From: Methylorubrum thiocyanatum
Lineage (GTDB): Bacteria > Pseudomonadota > Alphaproteobacteria > Rhizobiales > Beijerinckiaceae
Reading direction: 5' to 3'
Length of the DNA: 64,000 nt
NCBI GenBank assembly: GCA_014138645.1
Contig: JACJIB010000005.1
Coordinates: forward strand, 1 to 64,000
Below the pieces are notes generated by a model. It was given only the letters and a program-made list of their open reading frames with translations. It ran no database searches and was not told where the DNA came from. The first letter of the stretch is position 1. The number at the start of each line of letters is the position of its first letter. This document shows, in pieces, positions 48,685 through 57,692 of the stretch. A program made the translations under genes and the position numbers.

Positions 48685-50217
48685 ATGGCAATTCCGTCCT
48701 TTATCGAGGGCTACGGTGAGGTCAGACCCTTCACCACCGCCTTCGCGGCACCGCTCGATGCGGTCCGGACCGGCGCCCGTATCCGGAGCCAGCGGCCCGG
48801 TCAGAGCAAGGTTCTGCCCTCGATCCGGGAGGCGATCCTCGCCTGCGGGCTGAAGGACGGCGCCACGGTCTCCTTCCACCATCACCTGCGCAACGGCGAC
48901 GACGTGCTGCGTGCGGTGATGCATGAGATCGCGGCCCTCGGCCTGCGCGATATCCGCGTCGCCGCGAGTTCGCTGTTTCCCGTTCATGCGCCGCTCGTCG
49001 CGCATATCCGCAGCGGGGTCGTGACGGGAATCGTGTCGAACTACATCACCGGTCCGGTGGCCGAGGCGATCACGGCGGGCGCGCTCCCGAACCCCGCGGT
49101 GCTGCAGACCCATGGCGGCCGCGCCCGCGCGATCGAGGCCGGCGAACTCACCATCGACGTCGCGTTCGTCGCGGCGCCGGCCGCGGACGTCTACGGCAAC
49201 CTCAACGGCATCGACGGGCCCTCTGCCTGCGGACCCCTGGGCTACCCGATGGTCGATGCCCGCCACGCGGATCGGGTCGTGGCGATCACCGACACGCTCT
49301 CACCGCATCCCCTGACCTCCATCGACATCGCGCAGGATCTCGTGGACTACGTCGTCCCGGTGGACTCGATCGGGGATGCCTCCAAGATCGTGTCGGGCAC
49401 GACCCGTGTCACCGAGGATCCCGTCGGGCTCGCCATCGCGGTGCTGGCCGCGAGGGTCATCGACGCCGCGGGCCTCCTCGTCGACGGCTTCTCGTTCCAG
49501 ACCGGAGCGGGCGGCATCTCCCTCGCCGTCGCCCAGGACGTCGCCGTCATCATGCGCGACAAGGGCGTGACCGGCAGCTTCGCGGCGGGCGGCGTGCATG
49601 CAGGCATCGTCGCGATGTTCCGGCAGGGATTGTTCCGCACGCTGTTCGACGTGCAGTGCTTCGACCTCTCGGCCGTCGCGTCCTACCGGGAGGACAGAGG
49701 CCACATGGCGATGTCGGCCTCACTGTACGCCAACCCCGCTTCCAAGGGCGCCCTCGTCAACCATCTCGATTGCATGGTGATGGGCGCGGCGGAGGTCGAT
49801 ATCAGCTTCAACGTCAACGTCACCGCCGTGAACGGCGGCACGATCATCGGCGGCTCCGGCGGGCACGCCGACACGGCCGCGGGCGCCAAGCTCGCCCTCG
49901 TGACGACCCGGCTCGCCGCGGGCGGCGCGCCCAAGATCGTCGATGCCGTCGAATGCGTGACGACCCCCGGCGAGACGATCGACGTCGTCGTCACGGAGGC
50001 TGGTGTCGCGGTCAATCCGCGGCGTGCCGACCTGCGTGAACGCCTCGCCGCGGCCGGGATGCCCCTCGTCGAGATCACGCGACTGCGCGATCTCGCATCG
50101 AGACAGACGCAGGCCACGGCGCGCCCTCGGATCGACCCTCAGGCGCGGATCGTGGCCGTCGTGGAATATCGTGACGGGACGGTCATCGACGTCATACGCC
50201 AGCGCGGGGGCAAATAG
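48685..50217 (+). CDS. Citrate lyase alpha subunit-like CoA-transferase (CitF family)
   Basis: This 510-residue protein matches the alpha subunit of citrate lyase, which exchanges the acyl group between a carboxylic acid and an acetyl-thioester. Motifs include VTGIVSNYITGPVAEAI, HGGRARAIEAGELTIDVAFVAAPAADVYGNLNG, DYVVPVDSIGDASKIVSGTTRVTEDP, DGFSFQTGAGGISLAVA and NGGTIIGGSGGHADTAAGAKLALVTTRL. The length (about 506-514) is normal. In anaerobic citrate fermenters CitF acts with CitD and CitE; here there is no citD, citC, citG or citX. A CoA-level variant with the CitE-like lyase 7 kb away, for instance acetyl-CoA:citramalate CoA-transfer, is my inference. Confidence 0.85.
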   Translation: MAIPSFIEGYGEVRPFTTAFAAPLDAVRTGARIRSQRPGQSKVLPSIREAILACGLKDGATVSFHHHLRNGDDVLRAVMHEIAALGLRDIRVAASSLFPVHAPLVAHIRSGVVTGIVSNYITGPVAEAITAGALPNPAVLQTHGGRARAIEAGELTIDVAFVAAPAADVYGNLNGIDGPSACGPLGYPMVDARHADRVVAITDTLSPHPLTSIDIAQDLVDYVVPVDSIGDASKIVSGTTRVTEDPVGLAIAVLAARVIDAAGLLVDGFSFQTGAGGISLAVAQDVAVIMRDKGVTGSFAAGGVHAGIVAMFRQGLFRTLFDVQCFDLSAVASYREDRGHMAMSASLYANPASKGALVNHLDCMVMGAAEVDISFNVNVTAVNGGTIIGGSGGHADTAAGAKLALVTTRLAAGGAPKIVDAVECVTTPGETIDVVVTEAGVAVNPRRADLRERLAAAGMPLVEITRLRDLASRQTQATARPRIDPQARIVAVVEYRDGTVIDVIRQRGGK

Positions 50218-50242
50218 AGATCCGGCGCACGATCCGTTCGTT

Positions 50243-50259
50243 CTTTCGGGATGATGCTC
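50243..50259. repeat. Half REP-like element
   Basis: CTTTCGGGATGATGCTC here is identical over 17 bases to 35054-35070. Only the right half of the palindrome is present, between the convergent CitF-like and oxygenase genes. Confidence 0.6.
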
Positions 50260-50288
50260 TTGCCGGTCGAAGCCCGCCTCGGCCCTGT

Positions 50289-51143
50289 TCATGCGGCCGC
50301 ACTGCTCTCTCCGATCGTGGTGCCGTAGCGGACGCCTTTCTCTTTGAGCCAGCGCCGGTAGGCCACCGAGGACGAGTCGGCGCGGGTCGGGATCTCGGCG
50401 CGCGGTTCGAGCGGCAGCAGCACCGGCCGCTGGTTCTCCAGGATGATGCGGTCCTGAAGGAAGATCACCTGCTGGAACGCCACGAGATCGGTGAGGCGGG
50501 AGGCGTCGTCGATCAGGAACATCACCGGATGAGCCCGGCAGCGGTCGGGATCGAGGGGCTGAACGAACAGGCAGATCACGTCCCATCGGTTCGCCGCATT
50601 GGGGCAGGTCTTGTACAGCATGGTCACATGAGGCGTGGCGACGCGGTACTGGTACTGCGTCTCGATCCCGCCCTTGGCCGAGAGCGCCGCCTGCGGTTGG
50701 AAGAAGCGGCAATTGGTGGCCCAGACCTCATCGACGTCGCGGCGGATCTCGGTGGTGTAGTGCATCACCTCGGTGTGCGGCTCGGCGCCGAGGATGTCGG
50801 TGTGGACGAAGGGGAAATGGGCCATGTCGAGGAAGTTCTCGACAATTCTGAGCCCGGAGGCGCGCAGGCCGACGGCGCCGCAGAGCACGTGGCGCCGGTC
50901 GTCCTCGTCGGCCTCGGGAATGGCGGGCGGCTCTGCCTCCGGGGCGCCCAGGCTGACCCAGACGCAGCCGTAGCGCAGGCGCACCGGCAGGTCCCGCCCG
51001 GACGCCGTGCGCGCCGAGACCGGATCGCCCCCGGAGACGACGATGTCGGTGCCGAGGAGGCGTGTCCGCAAGGGGGCCTCGCGGCAGGCTGCCGTCGCCC
51101 CGACGACGTACCATTCGTCCCGGATCGCAGGTTCGAGATCCAT
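50289..51143 (-). CDS. Rieske oxygenase catalytic subunit lacking its Rieske domain (NdmC-like)
   Basis: This 284-residue protein has the start of a vanillate-demethylase-type oxygenase (DEWYVVGATAACREAPLRTRLLGTDIVV, residues 9-36). It then jumps directly to LPVRLRYGCVWVSLG (52-66), which in normal enzymes follows the Rieske cluster. The CxH/CxxH cluster motif is absent. The mononuclear-iron catalytic domain is complete: ENFLDMAHFPFVH gives D106 (bridge), H109 and H114, and D231 in FLQDRIILENQRP is the likely third ligand. This is how NdmC, the caffeine 7-demethylase, is built; NdmC takes electrons from a Rieske domain on another protein. The stand-alone Rieske protein at 57967 is the obvious partner. 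It is last in the transporter-deaminase operon. The substrate is probably an N-methylated heterocycle. Confidence 0.85.
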   Translation of the reverse strand: MDLEPAIRDEWYVVGATAACREAPLRTRLLGTDIVVSGGDPVSARTASGRDLPVRLRYGCVWVSLGAPEAEPPAIPEADEDDRRHVLCGAVGLRASGLRIVENFLDMAHFPFVHTDILGAEPHTEVMHYTTEIRRDVDEVWATNCRFFQPQAALSAKGGIETQYQYRVATPHVTMLYKTCPNAANRWDVICLFVQPLDPDRCRAHPVMFLIDDASRLTDLVAFQQVIFLQDRIILENQRPVLLPLEPRAEIPTRADSSSVAYRRWLKEKGVRYGTTIGESSAAA

Positions 51144-51200
51144 CGCAAGGCTCCTCTCGAGGCGCCGCGCCGCCGAAGGCGCGGCCGGCTCACTGCCAGC

Positions 51201-52595
51201 TCATTGCCAGATCCGGGCCATCGTGGCGGCGTGCTCGGCGAGCAGCGCGTCGAGGTCGAGATCGCAGAAGGCGCCGTCGGCGATGATCGGGCGTCCGTGA
51301 ATGATGCTGTGCGAGACCCGGAACGGCCCGCACATCACCATCGCGGCCAGCGGATCGCGCTGCGTGCCGGAGAGGCCGAGCTGGTCGAGCTTCACCGCGA
51401 TGACATCCGCGCTCATGCCGGGGGCGAGGTGGCCGATGTCGTCCCGGCCGAGCAGCTTCGCACCGCCGCGGGTGGCCATGGTCAGCGCTTCCCGCGCCGA
51501 CAGGGCGCCCGGCGTGCCGCCGAACCCGCCGCGGCCGCCGGGGGCTTCCGAGCCGTAGCGGGCCGGGGCCACCCGCTGGAGCAGCTGCGCCAGCCGGGCT
51601 TCGAGGAAGAGGTTCGAGGTGTCGTTCGAGGCGGAGCCGTCGACCCCGAGCCCGCAGGTCATTCCGGCATCGAGCATCTCGCGGATCTTGGCGATGCCCT
51701 GGCCGCAGCGCATGTTGGCCGAGGGGCAATGCGTCATGCCGGTCCCGGTTTCGGCAAAGCGCCGGATCTCGTTCGAATCGAGGAAGATCGCGTGGGCGAA
51801 CCACACGTCCGGGCCGGTCCAGCCCACCGATTCCGCGAAGGCGGCCGGGCGCATTCCGTAGGCGTCGCGGCACCAGACCTCCTCGTCGAGATCCTCGGCG
51901 AGATGGGTGTGGAGGTGGACGCCGTGGGCACGGGCGAGCGCGGCCGCCTCCCGCATCAGGCCCGGCGTCACCGAGAAGGGCGAGCAGGGGGCCAGCACGA
52001 TGCGGGTCATCGCGTGCCGGGCCGGGTCGTGGTGGGCGTGGATCAGCCGCTCGGCATCCTTGAGGATGTCCGCCTCGCGCTCGACGCAGGAATCGGGAGG
52101 CAGCCCGCCCTGGCTCTGCCCGCGCGACATCGCCCCGCGCGCCGCGTGGAAGCGCAGGCCGATGCCTTGCGCCGCCGCGATCGTGGAATCGAGCGTGACG
52201 TCGTTGGGCCGGATGTAGAGGTGGTCCGAACTCGTGGTGCAGCCCGAGGCGATCAGCTCGGCCATCGCCACCCGGGCGGAGACGTGGATCGCCGCGTCGT
52301 CGAGGCGCGCCCAGATCGGGTAGAGCGTGGACAGCCACGTGAAGAGCGGCTCGTCCTGGACCATCACCCGGGTCAGGTTCTGGTACATGTGATGGTGGGT
52401 GTTGACCATGCCGGGCATCACGAGATGGCCGGACAGGTCGATCACCCGGTCGGCCGGACGCGCGCCGAGTTCGGCATCGGTGCCGACGGCCTCGATCACG
52501 TGGTCGCGCAGGTAGAGCGCGCCGTCGGTGATCTCGCGGGCCGCGTCGTCGAAGGTGGCGAGGTGGGCGATGTGGCGCAGGAGCAGCGTCGGCAT
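51201..52595 (-). CDS. Amidohydrolase, 8-oxoguanine deaminase/hydroxyatrazine hydrolase-like
   Basis: This 464-residue metal-dependent hydrolase of the TRZ/ATZ branch has HxH in NTHHHMYQNLTRVM (H67, H69), then HTHLAEDLDEE, FAHAIFLDSNEI and the catalytic Asp in GLGVDGSASNDTSNLFLEARLAQLL. Similar enzymes are 8-oxoguanine deaminases and AtzB-like aminohydrolases, which remove amino groups from purine or triazine rings. It lies 57 bases upstream of the oxygenase and 13 after a permease gene in the same operon. It likely deaminates the imported heterocycle or its oxidised product. The specific ring is unknown. Confidence 0.85.
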   Translation of the reverse strand: MPTLLLRHIAHLATFDDAAREITDGALYLRDHVIEAVGTDAELGARPADRVIDLSGHLVMPGMVNTHHHMYQNLTRVMVQDEPLFTWLSTLYPIWARLDDAAIHVSARVAMAELIASGCTTSSDHLYIRPNDVTLDSTIAAAQGIGLRFHAARGAMSRGQSQGGLPPDSCVEREADILKDAERLIHAHHDPARHAMTRIVLAPCSPFSVTPGLMREAAALARAHGVHLHTHLAEDLDEEVWCRDAYGMRPAAFAESVGWTGPDVWFAHAIFLDSNEIRRFAETGTGMTHCPSANMRCGQGIAKIREMLDAGMTCGLGVDGSASNDTSNLFLEARLAQLLQRVAPARYGSEAPGGRGGFGGTPGALSAREALTMATRGGAKLLGRDDIGHLAPGMSADVIAVKLDQLGLSGTQRDPLAAMVMCGPFRVSHSIIHGRPIIADGAFCDLDLDALLAEHAATMARIWQ

Positions 52596-52608
52596 GGGGT
52601 CACGCTCC

Positions 52609-53544
52609 TCAGCGCACGTCGCGGTGGTAGGGCAGGCCGAGGGCGGCGGGCGCCGCGAACCAGCCGCGCAGGCGCCGCCACGCCACCACCGGCAGGATGA
52701 TGAACGCGACGGTGCCGAGATAGGGCAGCATCGAGAGGATCGCGGGCGCCACCGGCCAGCCGCGGGCCTGGCCGACGAAGCCGAGCGCCGTGATGACGCC
52801 GAACAGCAGCGCGGCGGCCACCGCCGTCAGCGGCCGGAAGCCGGCGAAGATGACGAGGGCGACCGCGATCCAGCCGCGGCCGGCGACCACGCCCTCCGAC
52901 CAGGACGGCACGAAGGCGAGCGTCAGGTAGGCCCCCGCGCCCCCGGCGAGGCTCGACCCGAGGGCGACGTACCAGAACCGGATCGCCGCGACCGGGATGC
53001 CGGCGGCGTCCGCCGCGGCCGGGTTCTCGCCGACCGCGCGCAGGTTCAGCCCGTGCCGCGTCCGGAACAGCAGGAGATGCAGCCCGACCGGCAGGACGAT
53101 GTAGATCGCGTAGATCAGCACGTTCTGCGAGAACAGCGCCGGGCCGAGCACCGGGATGTCGGCGAGCCCCGGCACCGCGACCCGCGGGAAGACCGCGGCG
53201 GCCGGGGCGCCGGCATAGGAGCGGCCCAGCGTCGCCGCGAGCCCGGATCCGAGCAGCGTGAGGGCGAGCCCGCACAGGACTTGGTTGGCCCGCAGCAGCA
53301 CGGTGGCGGCGGCGAAGACGCAGCCGAAGGCGAACCCGACGGCCAGCGCCGCGGCGAAACCGAGGGTCGGGCTCGGCACGGCGGCCACGGTGGCGACGCC
53401 GGTGAGCGCGCCCAGCGACATCAGCCCCTCGACCCCGAGATTGACCACGCCGACGCGCTCGGCGAGCACCTCGCCGAGCGCCGCGAGGGCGAGGACCCCG
53501 CCCGCCAGGAGCGCCGTCGACAGGATGCCGGTGATCAGATCCAA
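52609..53544 (-). CDS. Nucleoside-type ABC transporter permease (second, NupQ/YufQ-like)
   Basis: This 311-residue permease of the BMP family has about eight to nine hydrophobic helices and the typical ERVGVVNLGVEGLMSLGAL and NLRAVGENPAAADAAGIPVAAIRFWYVALGSSLAGGAGAYLTL blocks. Such proteins pair with a NupP-type permease to import nucleosides or purine-like compounds. It lies 25 bases after the first permease gene. The tail (RGWFAAPAALGLPYHRDVR) is cytoplasmic. Confidence 0.88.
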   Translation of the reverse strand: MDLITGILSTALLAGGVLALAALGEVLAERVGVVNLGVEGLMSLGALTGVATVAAVPSPTLGFAAALAVGFAFGCVFAAATVLLRANQVLCGLALTLLGSGLAATLGRSYAGAPAAAVFPRVAVPGLADIPVLGPALFSQNVLIYAIYIVLPVGLHLLLFRTRHGLNLRAVGENPAAADAAGIPVAAIRFWYVALGSSLAGGAGAYLTLAFVPSWSEGVVAGRGWIAVALVIFAGFRPLTAVAAALLFGVITALGFVGQARGWPVAPAILSMLPYLGTVAFIILPVVAWRRLRGWFAAPAALGLPYHRDVR

Positions 53545-53569
53545 ATGAGCCCCTCCACGCGGTTTCGCC

Positions 53570-54622
53570 TCAGTCCGCGGCGCTGGTCCGGCGCACGGGC
53601 CGGTAATGCACGACCTCGTCGCCGATCGCGGTGAACAGCAGGATCAGGCCGGTGATGGCGAGCACCGTGCTGGTGTTCACGCCCTGGGTCTGCAGCACGA
53701 TGCCGGCATTGAGGAGCGCGGCCATCAGCACCGCGCCCGCGATCACGCCGAGGCAGGAGCCGCGGGCGAGCACCGCGACCATGATGCCGAGATAGCCGTA
53801 ATTGTTCGAGATGCCGCCCTGCAGCCGGTGCACGGTGCCGGCGAGTTCGATGGTGCCGGCGAGCCCCGCGACGGCGCCCGAGAGCAGCATCACGGCGACG
53901 ATGCGCGCCCGGACCGGGATGCCGGCATAGAGCGCCGCCCCCGGGTTGGCGCCGGCGATCCGCACCTCGTAGCCGAAGCGCGTGAAGGCCAGCAGGCCGG
54001 CCGCGAGGACCGCCACCGCGATCGCGGCGGGAAAGCCCCAGTGCAGGGTGTCGCCCAGCGGCGGAAGCTCGGCGGGGATGCGAGCCGTGGTCGCCAGCGC
54101 GCGGCCCGACGGATCGCGCCAGGGGCCGGTGCAGAGCCACGCGACGAGAAGGGCCGCGACGAAGTTCAAGAGCAGCGTGGTGATGAGTTCGCTCACCCCC
54201 GCGAAGGCCCGGGCGAGGGTCGGCACCAGGATCCAGGCGGCGCCGCCCGCCGCTCCGGCGAGCGCCATCAGCGGCAGAACCCAGATCTCGTCGCCGCCGA
54301 CATGGAGGCCGACCGCGGTCGCGGCCAGTGCGCCGGCGTTGAACTGGCCCTCGCCGCCGATATTCCACAGGCCGATGCGCTGGGTCAGCGCCACCGCGAT
54401 CCCGGTGAGGATCAGCGGCGTGACGAGCAGCCCGAGATCCTCCAAGCCCTCGATCGATCCGAAGGCGGAACCGATCACCTCGGCGCCGAGGCGGCCGGGC
54501 GCGAGGCCGGCGAGCGTCAGGACCGCCGCGACGCAGGCGAGTGCCGCCACGATCGCCCCGAGGCGTCCGGCCAGGGCGGCGCCGGCCGGGACGTTCGGAA
54601 CCCTCTGGAGCCGCCAGCTCAT
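53570..54622 (-). CDS. Nucleoside-type ABC transporter permease (first, NupP/YufP-like)
   Basis: This 350-residue permease has an N-terminal helix pair, then GLLVTPLILTGIAVALTQRIGLWNIGGEGQFNAGALAATAVGLH and TRFGYEVRIAGANPGAALYAGIPVRARIVAVMLLSGAVAGLAGTIELAG, the family signature. Its ATG overlaps the ATPase stop (ATGA), so the ATPase and permease are translationally coupled. With the partner permease it forms the channel of an importer of nucleobase- or nucleoside-like compounds. Confidence 0.88.
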   Translation of the reverse strand: MSWRLQRVPNVPAGAALAGRLGAIVAALACVAAVLTLAGLAPGRLGAEVIGSAFGSIEGLEDLGLLVTPLILTGIAVALTQRIGLWNIGGEGQFNAGALAATAVGLHVGGDEIWVLPLMALAGAAGGAAWILVPTLARAFAGVSELITTLLLNFVAALLVAWLCTGPWRDPSGRALATTARIPAELPPLGDTLHWGFPAAIAVAVLAAGLLAFTRFGYEVRIAGANPGAALYAGIPVRARIVAVMLLSGAVAGLAGTIELAGTVHRLQGGISNNYGYLGIMVAVLARGSCLGVIAGAVLMAALLNAGIVLQTQGVNTSTVLAITGLILLFTAIGDEVVHYRPVRRTSAAD

Positions 54623-56220
54623 GCGCGCGCGCCCCGACCGCCCATCATCAGTCCCAGCGTCTCCACATCCGCCGCGGCGGCGGGCATCACCCCCATGATC
54701 CGCCCCTCGAACAGCACCGCCACCCGGTCGGCGAGTTCGAGGATCTCCTCCAGCTCCTCGGAGAAGAGCAGCACCGCCCTGCCACGGTCGCGCAGCTCCG
54801 CGAGGTAGGAGAGCAGGGTGTCGATCGCGCCGACATCGAGCCCCCGGCTCGGATAGGCGGCGACGAGGACCCGCTCGGCGATGCGGATCTCGCGCCGGGC
54901 GACGAGGCGCTGCTGGTTGCCGCCCGAGAGGTTGCGCACGGGCATGCCGAAATCCGGCACCGCGACGGCGGCTTCGGCGGCCAGGGTCCGGGCGAGGCGC
55001 GCCGCCGCCCAGGGCCGGAACAGGCCGCCCTTGCCGACGGGCGGGCGCGCATAGTCCCGCAGCACCGCGTTGTCGGCGACGCTGAGGTCGGGCGCGAGGC
55101 CGCTGCGCAGGCGATCCTCCGGGATATGGCCGATGCCGGCGGCCGCGAAGGCCGCCGCATCCGTCCGGGCCACGGGCCGGCCGTCGATCCGGACCGCCCC
55201 TTGCGTGACCCGGCGCATGCCGGTGACGACCTGGCTCAGTTCGCGCTGCCCGTTGCCGGCGACGCCGGCGATGCCCAGGATCTCGCCGCCGTGCAGGGCG
55301 AGCGTGACGTCGCGGAGCGCCATGAGGCCGCGGTCGTCGCGGGCGCAGACACGATCGAGTTCGAGCACCGGGGCCGCCGAGACCAGCGTGCCGGCCGCCC
55401 GCGGGCGGGCTTTTCGCAGGGTGATGTCGTGGCCGACCATCAGGCTCGCGAGGCCGCGCTCGTCCGCCCCGGCGGCGGGGCGCGTCGCCACCTTCCGGCC
55501 CCCGCGCAGCACGCTGATCCGGTCGGCGATGGCGACGACCTCGTCGAGCTTGTGGCTGATGAAGATCACGGCGTTGCCGGAGGCGCGGAACGCCCGCAGG
55601 GCCGCAAACAGCTCCCGCGCCTCCGCGGGCGTCAGCACGGCGGTCGGCTCGTCGAGGATCAGGAGACGGGTGTCGCGGGCCAGAACCCGGAGGATCTCGA
55701 CCCGCTGCTGCTCGCCGGCCGAGAGGTCGCCGACGACCGCGTCCGGCCGCACCGCGAGGTTGAAGCGCTCGGCGAGCGCCCGCGTGCGCGCTTCCAGCGC
55801 CGCCGCCGAGGCGCGCCAGGGCGTGCGCGACCAGCCGAGATGGATGTTCTCGGCCACCGTGAAGGCCGGCACCAGCTTGAAGTGCTGGTGCACCATACCG
55901 ATCCCGGCACGGATCGCCGCCTGCGGCGAGGGCAGCGCGCGGGCATAGCCGTCGAGGATGATCGTGCCGGCATCGGGCTGGTAGATGCCGGTGAGGATGT
56001 TCATCAGCGTCGACTTGCCGGCCCCGTTCTCGCCGAGCAGCGCGTGGATCTCCCCGGGCATCACCGTCAGATCGACCGCGTCGTTGGCGAGCACGCCCGG
56101 AAACGCCTTGGTGATCCCCTGCAATTCGACGAGGGCGGGGGTTCCGGGCGGGATCGCGGGCGGGCGTCCGGACGCCGCGTCCGCGGCCGTGCCGGGCGGG
56201 AACGCGAGCGGCACCCCCAT
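54619..56220 (-). CDS. Double-domain sugar/nucleoside ABC transporter ATPase (NupO/RbsA-like)
   Basis: This 533-residue protein fuses two ABC domains. The first has Walker A GENGAGKS (63-70), signature LSAGEQQRVEILRVLARD and Walker B LLILDEPTAVLTP. The second has the degenerate Walker A GVAGNGQRELSQ usual in this class and signature LSGGNQQRLVARRE, with Walker B altered to VLVAAYPSRGLDVGA (EP replaced by YPS). Such asymmetry is normal in RbsA/YufO-type proteins. The ATG at 56220 overlaps the stop of the binding-protein gene (TGATG). Confidence 0.88.
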   Translation of the reverse strand: MGVPLAFPPGTAADAASGRPPAIPPGTPALVELQGITKAFPGVLANDAVDLTVMPGEIHALLGENGAGKSTLMNILTGIYQPDAGTIILDGYARALPSPQAAIRAGIGMVHQHFKLVPAFTVAENIHLGWSRTPWRASAAALEARTRALAERFNLAVRPDAVVGDLSAGEQQRVEILRVLARDTRLLILDEPTAVLTPAEARELFAALRAFRASGNAVIFISHKLDEVVAIADRISVLRGGRKVATRPAAGADERGLASLMVGHDITLRKARPRAAGTLVSAAPVLELDRVCARDDRGLMALRDVTLALHGGEILGIAGVAGNGQRELSQVVTGMRRVTQGAVRIDGRPVARTDAAAFAAAGIGHIPEDRLRSGLAPDLSVADNAVLRDYARPPVGKGGLFRPWAAARLARTLAAEAAVAVPDFGMPVRNLSGGNQQRLVARREIRIAERVLVAAYPSRGLDVGAIDTLLSYLAELRDRGRAVLLFSEELEEILELADRVAVLFEGRIMGVMPAAAADVETLGLMMGGRGARA

Positions 56221-57359
56221 CAGGCGCCGAGACCCGTCACGCCCTCGATCGACCAGTCCCAGTTGTAGAGGTCGAGGTCGCTCATGGTCTTGCCCGCCGC
56301 GACCCGGACCTTGCCCTTGCTGTCCCGGATCTCGCCGACGAACGGCGTGTACCCGCCGAGGATCTTTTCGCGCACGGCGTCGGCCTGTCTCGCGACCGCC
56401 TCGGGGACGGTCCGACCCCAGGCGTCGCGATCGACGCCGCCGCCCATCGGCAGGAGCGTGGTGCCCGGCGTCCAGGTGCCGGCGATGCGCCGGCCCACCT
56501 GATCGACGTAGAACTTGCGCGAATCGACTACGATCGAGCTGACATAGGCGTCGGGGCCGAAGCGGCGCATGTCGGTGTTCCACATTGCCGCCTTTAGGCC
56601 GCGCTGCTGCGCCACCTGAAGGTAGCCGGCCTCGTCCATGATGCCGAAGAGGAAGTCGCAGCCGTTGTTGGCGAGCGCGACGCCGGCCTGGGTCGCGGCC
56701 TGCGGGTCGAACCACGAATTGATCGAGATGACCTGCACGCTCGCCTCGGGCTTCACCGTGCGGGCGCCCATCAGGAAGGCGTTGGTCGAGGCGAAGCACG
56801 ACGGCACCGGGAAGGAGGCGACGTAGCCGAGCTTGCCCGTCTTGCTCATCAGGCCGGCCGCGACGCCGAGCACGTAGGTCGGGTACCAGTGGGCGAAGTA
56901 GTACCAGCCGAGATTGTCCGCCGTGGTCCGGCCGTCGCATTCGAGGAAGCCGACCTTCTTCGCGCGCTTGGCGACGTCGGAGAAGAAGTCGCCGTAATTC
57001 GAGGTCGCGAAGACGAGGTTCGCGCCGTTCGAGACGAATTGCCGGAAGGTGCGCGCGGCGTCGGCGGAATAGGGGATCGACTCGACGAACAGGGTCTTGG
57101 CCTGCGGGAAGGCGGCCTGCACGGCCTTCATTCCCTGGTCGTGGCTCCAGGTCCAGCCCTCGTCGGTCACCGGGCCGACATGCCCGAAGGCGATCACCGC
57201 ATCCTTCTCAGGGATGGCGGGCAGCGGCGCCTGGGCGCGGGCCGGACGCAGGCCGGGCGGCAGGATCAGGCCGGCACCGAGCCCGAGTCCGAGACTGGCC
57301 CCAAGACCGAGCAGATGGCGGCGGCTCGGCGAGGCGGCATCGCTGACGGAATCGCTCAC
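56220..57359 (-). CDS. BMP-family (PnrA-like) ABC transporter substrate-binding protein
   Basis: This 379-residue binding protein starts at the GTG at 57359, preceded by GAGGGAG. It has a twin-arginine-like signal (PSRRHLLGLGASLGLGLGAG) and a mature part of the BMP family, known for binding purine nucleosides: IAFGHVGPVTDEGWTWSHDQGMKAVQAAFP, VFATSNYGDFFSDVAKRAKKVGFLECDGRTTADNLGWYYFAHWYPTYVLGVAAGLMSK and GKLGYVASFPVPSCFASTNAFLMGARTVKPEASVQVISINSWFDPQAATQAGVALANNGCDFLFGIMDEAG. It opens the leftward operon that includes the ATPase, permeases, deaminase and Rieske-less oxygenase. Confidence 0.88.
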   Translation of the reverse strand: MSDSVSDAASPSRRHLLGLGASLGLGLGAGLILPPGLRPARAQAPLPAIPEKDAVIAFGHVGPVTDEGWTWSHDQGMKAVQAAFPQAKTLFVESIPYSADAARTFRQFVSNGANLVFATSNYGDFFSDVAKRAKKVGFLECDGRTTADNLGWYYFAHWYPTYVLGVAAGLMSKTGKLGYVASFPVPSCFASTNAFLMGARTVKPEASVQVISINSWFDPQAATQAGVALANNGCDFLFGIMDEAGYLQVAQQRGLKAAMWNTDMRRFGPDAYVSSIVVDSRKFYVDQVGRRIAGTWTPGTTLLPMGGGVDRDAWGRTVPEAVARQADAVREKILGGYTPFVGEIRDSKGKVRVAAGKTMSDLDLYNWDWSIEGVTGLGA

Positions 57360-57692
57360 GGCACTGGCTCCCTCTCGGGTCGCCGCCCGAAGCCGGGGCG
57401 GCAAGGGTGACCGAATCCGCTCCGCCGGACGGCTTGCGGAGCGCGTCGGCAAAGGACTCGGCAGGAATGCGGCAAGAACCATGCCTCGGTCGGCCGACGG
57501 ATCAGGCAAGCGTGTCCGGATCGAGCTGTCCCGGATAGCCGCCAAATCTCGGCCACCCCGATGCGCTCCGCGCAACACCATCAGGACGCCCGATCCTTGG
57601 TTTGCGCGGACTTGCGCGGAGAACTGATGACGCCTTAAGCAGGGTCTCGGGGTGGCGCGAAACGAGGCATCGCGAGCCGGGAGGGCACGGCC
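57360..57692. promoter_or_regulatory. Divergent promoter region of the split-oxygenase operons
   Basis: This 333-base gap separates the two divergent operons that each carry half of the oxygenase. It contains three copies of TTGCGCGGA: inverted at 57567-57575 and direct at 57602-57610 and 57612-57620 (10-base period, same helix face). No gene fits. The arrangement suits LysR-type control of both directions by the regulator at 59277. Confidence 0.55.
57567..57620. promoter_or_regulatory. Triple TTGCGCGGA site, candidate regulator binding array
   Basis: TCCGCGCAA (57567-57575) is the exact inverse of TTGCGCGGA at 57602-57610 and 57612-57620. A related TGCGC-AGG-GCGCA pair lies at 60211-60223, ahead of the TPP-decarboxylase genes. 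The repetition is seen; binding is inferred. Confidence 0.5.

Noticed and set aside
40873..50217. A complete citrate lyase operon
   Set aside because: Only CitE-like and CitF-like genes are present, 7 kb apart and on opposite strands. No acyl carrier (CitD) or maturation genes were found.
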